This document shows, one piece after another, positions 61,180-64,000 of a stretch of DNA of 64,000 bases. Origin of the DNA: Psychrobacillus sp042944905 (GTDB lineage Bacteria > Bacillota > Bacilli > Bacillales_A > Planococcaceae); contig NZ_CP168496.1 in the NCBI RefSeq assembly GCF_042944905.1, forward strand, positions 496,001 to 560,000, read 5' to 3'. A program made the position numbers and the translations under genes. The notes beneath the pieces are model-generated. The model was not told the origin of the DNA, made no database searches, and saw only the letters and a list, made by a program, of their open reading frames with translations. Position 1 is the first letter of the stretch, and each line of letters starts with the position of its first letter.

Positions 61180-61758
61180 ATGATGGATCAATCATTAACT
61201 GTTCGAGATGCGATTATTCAAAGACGTTCTATAAAGCAATTTAATGGGCAACCTGTGGAAAGAGACGCATTACTAGCTATTTTAGAAGATGCAATATGGG
61301 CACCAAATCATCAGTTAAGACAGCCATGGCGCTTTGTCATAGCTTGTGGAAAAGAGCTAGTAGAATTATACGATGTGTTAAAAGAATTCGCAGTTCCTAA
61401 ATGGAAAGAGCTATCTGAAGACGAATTAGAAAAACAAATGAAAAAATTCACAACACCGGGCGGTTATGTATTTGTCATTGTTCCTGAAGATGCGCGTCAA
61501 AAGGAACGATTAGAAGATTATGCTGCAGCTAGTATGCTTGTACAAAATGTACAGTTACTCGCTTGGGATCGTGGAATTGGCTCATGTTGGAAAACACCAG
61601 GCTTTTTAGACAATCCAAAATTTCGTGAAGCACTTGGAGTAAAATCAGGAGAACGCATCATTAGTATGTTGCAGGTCGGATACTTTGATGAAATGCCAAA
61701 ACCAAAACCCCGCAAAAATGTAGACGAATTAATTACGATATTCGAAAAACAAGCATAA
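61180..61758 (+). CDS. nitroreductase family protein
   Basis: A 192-residue FMN enzyme. QRRSIKQFNGQPV (FMN-binding start), LEDAIWAPNHQLRQPWRFV and the late AWDRGIGSCWKTPG with GVKSGERIISMLQVGY are typical of the family. It reduces nitro groups, quinones or related compounds with NAD(P)H; the physiological substrate is unknown. AAAGGGAG precedes the ATG. It is monocistronic. Confidence 0.88.
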   Translation: MMDQSLTVRDAIIQRRSIKQFNGQPVERDALLAILEDAIWAPNHQLRQPWRFVIACGKELVELYDVLKEFAVPKWKELSEDELEKQMKKFTTPGGYVFVIVPEDARQKERLEDYAAASMLVQNVQLLAWDRGIGSCWKTPGFLDNPKFREALGVKSGERIISMLQVGYFDEMPKPKPRKNVDELITIFEKQA

Positions 61759-61759
61759 G

Positions 61760-61797
61760 GAAATGGCTATCTCGCATAGAGATAGCCATTTCTTTGT
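61760..61797 (+). terminator. strong rho-independent terminator
   Basis: The perfect 14-bp stem GAAATGGCTATCTC with its complement has a 5-nt loop. Confidence 0.9.
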
Positions 61798-61860
61798 TAT
61801 ATTCTTAGAGATGGCGTTGGTGTGGAATTATTATCCATTAAAAGTAAACAAACGGCACAA

Positions 61861-61965
61861 CGAGACCATCTCATTGCTAACCAAGACCAATTTGAGCATA
61901 AGCGCAACCAAATTGCATCTACCAAAGACCAATTCCGGTAGAACAGCGACCATTTCTCATAATAA
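61861..61965. repeat. five-unit 21-bp phased repeat array, locus 5 (inverted)
   Basis: Units begin at 61861 (CGAGACC), 61882 (CAAGACC), 61903 (CGCAACC), 61924 (AAAGACC) and 61945 (AGCGACC), all 21 bp apart. The core is more worn than at loci 2 and 3, but ACCAA(A/T)TT remains clear. The last unit ends CATTTCTCATAATAA like locus 3. It lies between two convergent genes. Confidence 0.85.
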
Positions 61966-62034
61966 AGAGTTAACTTGACGTGGGATAGGCCTTTATTTTT
62001 GAAAAACTTCAACTGTTCTCCAGGATTTTCAACT

Positions 62035-62070
62035 AAAAAACACATGAATCATTGAAATCCATGTGTTTTA
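62035..62070 (-). terminator. terminator of the M20 dipeptidase gene
   Basis: The stem AAAACACATG / CATGTGTTTT, with a T-rich tail on the minus strand, lies 8 bp past the stop. Confidence 0.82.
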
Positions 62071-62077
62071 GTAGAAA

Positions 62078-63475
62078 TTATTTTTTTAAATCTTCTTTAG
62101 AAAGTCCTGCAAGTTCATAATAGTAGTCTCCGATTACTCGTAAGCCTTGGTCGAAGTTTTCTAAATGGAAATGCTCGTTTGGTGCATGGAAATTTTCAGT
62201 TGATAAGCCGAAGCCCATTAACACTACCGGCAAGCCGAGAATTTCATCAAATGCTGCGACGATAGGGATGGAGCCTCCACCGCGAGTATATGCTGTTGGT
62301 ACATTGTATACTTTTTCGTAGCTACGGCCAGCAGCTTGAATTGCTGGGTGATCGAATGGTGTGATAAAAGGTTTACCTTTATCGAATTCAGTTAGTGTCA
62401 CTGTGACACCAGCTGGTTTATTCTTTTCGATATGAGCTCTAAGTTTAGTAACTATTTCATCTGGATCTTGATCTGGTACTAAACGACAAGTAATTTTTGC
62501 GCCAGCTTCACTTGGTAAAACCGTTTTAATGCCTTCTCCGGAGAACCCACCGAATACACCATTAATTTCTAAAGTTGGTCGAACCCAAACGCGCTCTAAA
62601 TGAGAGTATCCTTTTTCTCCAAATAGTTCGTCCACGCCAACTTCTTTTTTCAATTCTTCTTCATCGAAGCCAAGTGCTTTATAAGCTTCTTGTTCTTCTT
62701 CTAATAAAGGACGTACATTGTCATAGAAACCTTCTACTTCAATAGTGCCTTCTGCATCACGGAAAGAATCTAAAATGGACACAAGTGCGTGGATAGAGTT
62801 TTGAACTCCGCCACCATATAGACCAGAGTGAAGATCGCTTTTTGCACCTTTAACATCAATTTGCACGCCGCAAAGACCGCGTAAACCATAACAAACAGCT
62901 GGTTGACCAGGGCCTTGCAAACCTGTATCCGAAATGACAATCACATCAGCGGCAAGTTTTTCTTTATTGTTTTCAATATATTCTTCTAAGTTAGGGCTAC
63001 CGACTTCTTCTTCGCCTTCAATTAAAAGCTTTACATTAACAGGAAGCGTTCCTACAGTTTGAAGAAGAGCTTCAATTGCTTTTACATGCATAAATACTTG
63101 CCCTTTATCGTCACTAGCACCACGGGCATATAATTTATTGTCTCGAATTTGTGGGTCAAAAGGTTCTGTCTCCCAAAGATTTAATGGATCCACAGGTTGT
63201 ACATCATAATGGCCATAAATAAGCATCGTTGGTTTTCCTTCTGCATGTAACCAATCGGCATATACAACAGGGTGTCCACTTGTTTTATCAACGATTACAT
63301 TTTCTAAACCAGCTTTCGATAAAGAATCTGCTAACCATTGTGCTCCTTTTTGCATATCTTCCTTATGTTCGGATAAGGAAGAAATACTTGGAATGCGTAA
63401 GAATTGTTTTAATTCCTCTAAATGTGCTTCTCTTTTTTCAGTAAAGTAATTGTCTAATGTTGAAAATTGGCTCAC
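62078..63475 (-). CDS. M20 family dipeptidase
   Basis: A protein of 465 residues from GTG 63475, behind AAAAGAGGG; the longer frame upstream is not family-like. Metal ligands and catalytic residues of M20: YGHYDVQPVD (first His and Asp), ASDDKGQ (bridging Asp), EGEEEVGSPN (catalytic Glu and ligand) and a late FHAPNEHF (last His). A dimerisation domain with DLHSGLYGGGVQN lies in between. It cleaves dipeptides or similar short amides in the cytoplasm. It is monocistronic. Confidence 0.9.
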   Translation of the reverse strand: MSQFSTLDNYFTEKREAHLEELKQFLRIPSISSLSEHKEDMQKGAQWLADSLSKAGLENVIVDKTSGHPVVYADWLHAEGKPTMLIYGHYDVQPVDPLNLWETEPFDPQIRDNKLYARGASDDKGQVFMHVKAIEALLQTVGTLPVNVKLLIEGEEEVGSPNLEEYIENNKEKLAADVIVISDTGLQGPGQPAVCYGLRGLCGVQIDVKGAKSDLHSGLYGGGVQNSIHALVSILDSFRDAEGTIEVEGFYDNVRPLLEEEQEAYKALGFDEEELKKEVGVDELFGEKGYSHLERVWVRPTLEINGVFGGFSGEGIKTVLPSEAGAKITCRLVPDQDPDEIVTKLRAHIEKNKPAGVTVTLTEFDKGKPFITPFDHPAIQAAGRSYEKVYNVPTAYTRGGGSIPIVAAFDEILGLPVVLMGFGLSTENFHAPNEHFHLENFDQGLRVIGDYYYELAGLSKEDLKK

Positions 63476-63608
63476 TAGAATCCCTCTTTTCATAAAATTT
63501 CGTGAATAGAAATAGTATAGCATAAGATTTGTGACAACTAAAATCACAGTATGATATAGTTATAAAAAGAAATATTGTTCGACTTTATTATTTTAGGAGG
63601 ATACAAAA

Positions 63609-64000
63609 TTGTACACAGAGTTTGTACTATTAGGGTTTGCACTACTTGTTTCGTTTTTTTTATCGGGTAGTGAAACAGCATTAATGACAGTTAATAGGAT
63701 GAAGGTCCGGTTGCGTGCTGAACAAGGAGACAGGGATGCTGAAAAATTACTTGTTCTTTTATTAAAGCCGGACCAGATGACAATAACAATATTAGTAGGA
63801 AATACTATTTCTAACATAGCAATGACCGTGCTGCTAATCCTTATTGCAGAACACTACCATTGGAATATAGTATGGTCTGTAATAATTTTAACTGTTGTTA
63901 TTATTTTATTTGCTGAAGTATTACCGAAAACAATTGCTGCTACTTTTTCTGAAATAGTTGGTTATAAGGTAGCTCCATTGATAAGACTATTTGTTAAATT
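63609..64000 (+). CDS. CNNM/HlyC-CorC family membrane protein (5' part, runs off the window)
   Basis: The TTG start at 63609 follows TAGGAGGATAC. The 130 visible codons form the N-terminal DUF21/CNNM membrane domain: FFLSGSETALMTVNRMKVR, KPDQMTITILVGNTISNIA and ILFAEVLPKTIAATFSE are the conserved CNNM phrases. Full-length members add two CBS domains and a CorC_HlyC domain and are linked to magnesium or other divalent cation transport. The rest is outside the window. Confidence 0.9.
   Translation, partial: MYTEFVLLGFALLVSFFLSGSETALMTVNRMKVRLRAEQGDRDAEKLLVLLLKPDQMTITILVGNTISNIAMTVLLILIAEHYHWNIVWSVIILTVVIILFAEVLPKTIAATFSEIVGYKVAPLIRLFVK

Overview
The window is AT-rich chromosomal DNA of a Gram-positive endospore former of the order Bacillales. 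Supporting this are a cotJA-cotJB-cotJC spore-coat operon, a class D sortase with an LPXTG substrate, a SAM-I riboswitch ahead of metI-metC, a Fur box of the Bacillus type, PdaC- and DacC-like wall enzymes, frequent TTG/GTG starts behind strong GGAGG sites, and an ISLre2 transposon. Codon use and gene content would fit Planococcaceae or Bacillaceae; the genus is not proven by anything seen here. No tRNA, rRNA, CRISPR array or prophage was found.

Layout. 1-7.6 kb: histidine kinase 3' end, phosphoesterase/TVP38 pair, a YdeI-like pseudogene split by an ISLre2 element, a methyltransferase, an erythromycin-esterase-like protein and a DUF2785 protein. 7.8-16.6 kb: D-Ala-D-Ala carboxypeptidase, chemoreceptor, polysaccharide deacetylase, cotJ operon, a frameshifted DUF2935 gene, an acyl-CoA dehydrogenase and a duplicated YjzC-like protein. 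16.8-20.1 kb: a three-gene surface cassette (secreted protein, repeat-rich LPKTG protein, class D sortase). 20.4-25.9 kb: riboswitch-controlled methionine genes and a TetR/ABC-2 membrane protein pair. 26.6-31.6 kb: AIM24 protein and a lysine-degradation operon (aldehyde dehydrogenase, lysine 6-dehydrogenase, glutaryl-CoA-dehydrogenase-like enzyme) behind remnants of a lost gene. 32-40.6 kb: beta-propeller protein, PdaC, ThrE-type two-subunit exporter, PAS-GGDEF-EAL protein and EamA transporter. 41.8-50.5 kb: heterodimeric ABC exporter, double GNAT, small proteins, DedA-PAP2 fusion and GDPD. 50.9-55.9 kb: siderophore ABC importer divergent from a YcgT-like reductase around a Fur box. 55.9-64 kb: DUF2804, amidase, DegV, PlsY, a 7TM-GGDEF cyclase, nitroreductase, M20 dipeptidase and the start of a CNNM/CorC protein.

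The most unusual content is between genes. (i) Four intergenic spaces carry an array of exactly five units with an exact 21-bp period (core ATTGGTCTCG), and a fifth carries two units. (ii) A separate 280-400 bp structured repeat occurs in three long copies plus three fragments, mostly just 3' of minus-strand genes; its 16-17 bp central hairpin shows compensatory changes between copies. (iii) Two near-perfect 45-49 bp palindromes sharing a GGTGCC(A/T)GGCACC core lie just 3' of dacC and cotJC and also covary. (iv) GC-rich palindromic repeats of a kind I recall from many Bacillaceae cluster at 40.6-41.5 kb. Together these make the window a good place to study intergenic repeat biology.

Gene cooperation visible here includes methionine synthesis under SAM control, iron import under Fur, lysine catabolism by the allysine/aminoadipate route, cell-wall remodelling (DacC, PdaC, second deacetylase, sortase cassette) and cyclic-di-GMP turnover (one EAL-type, one GGEEF-type protein).
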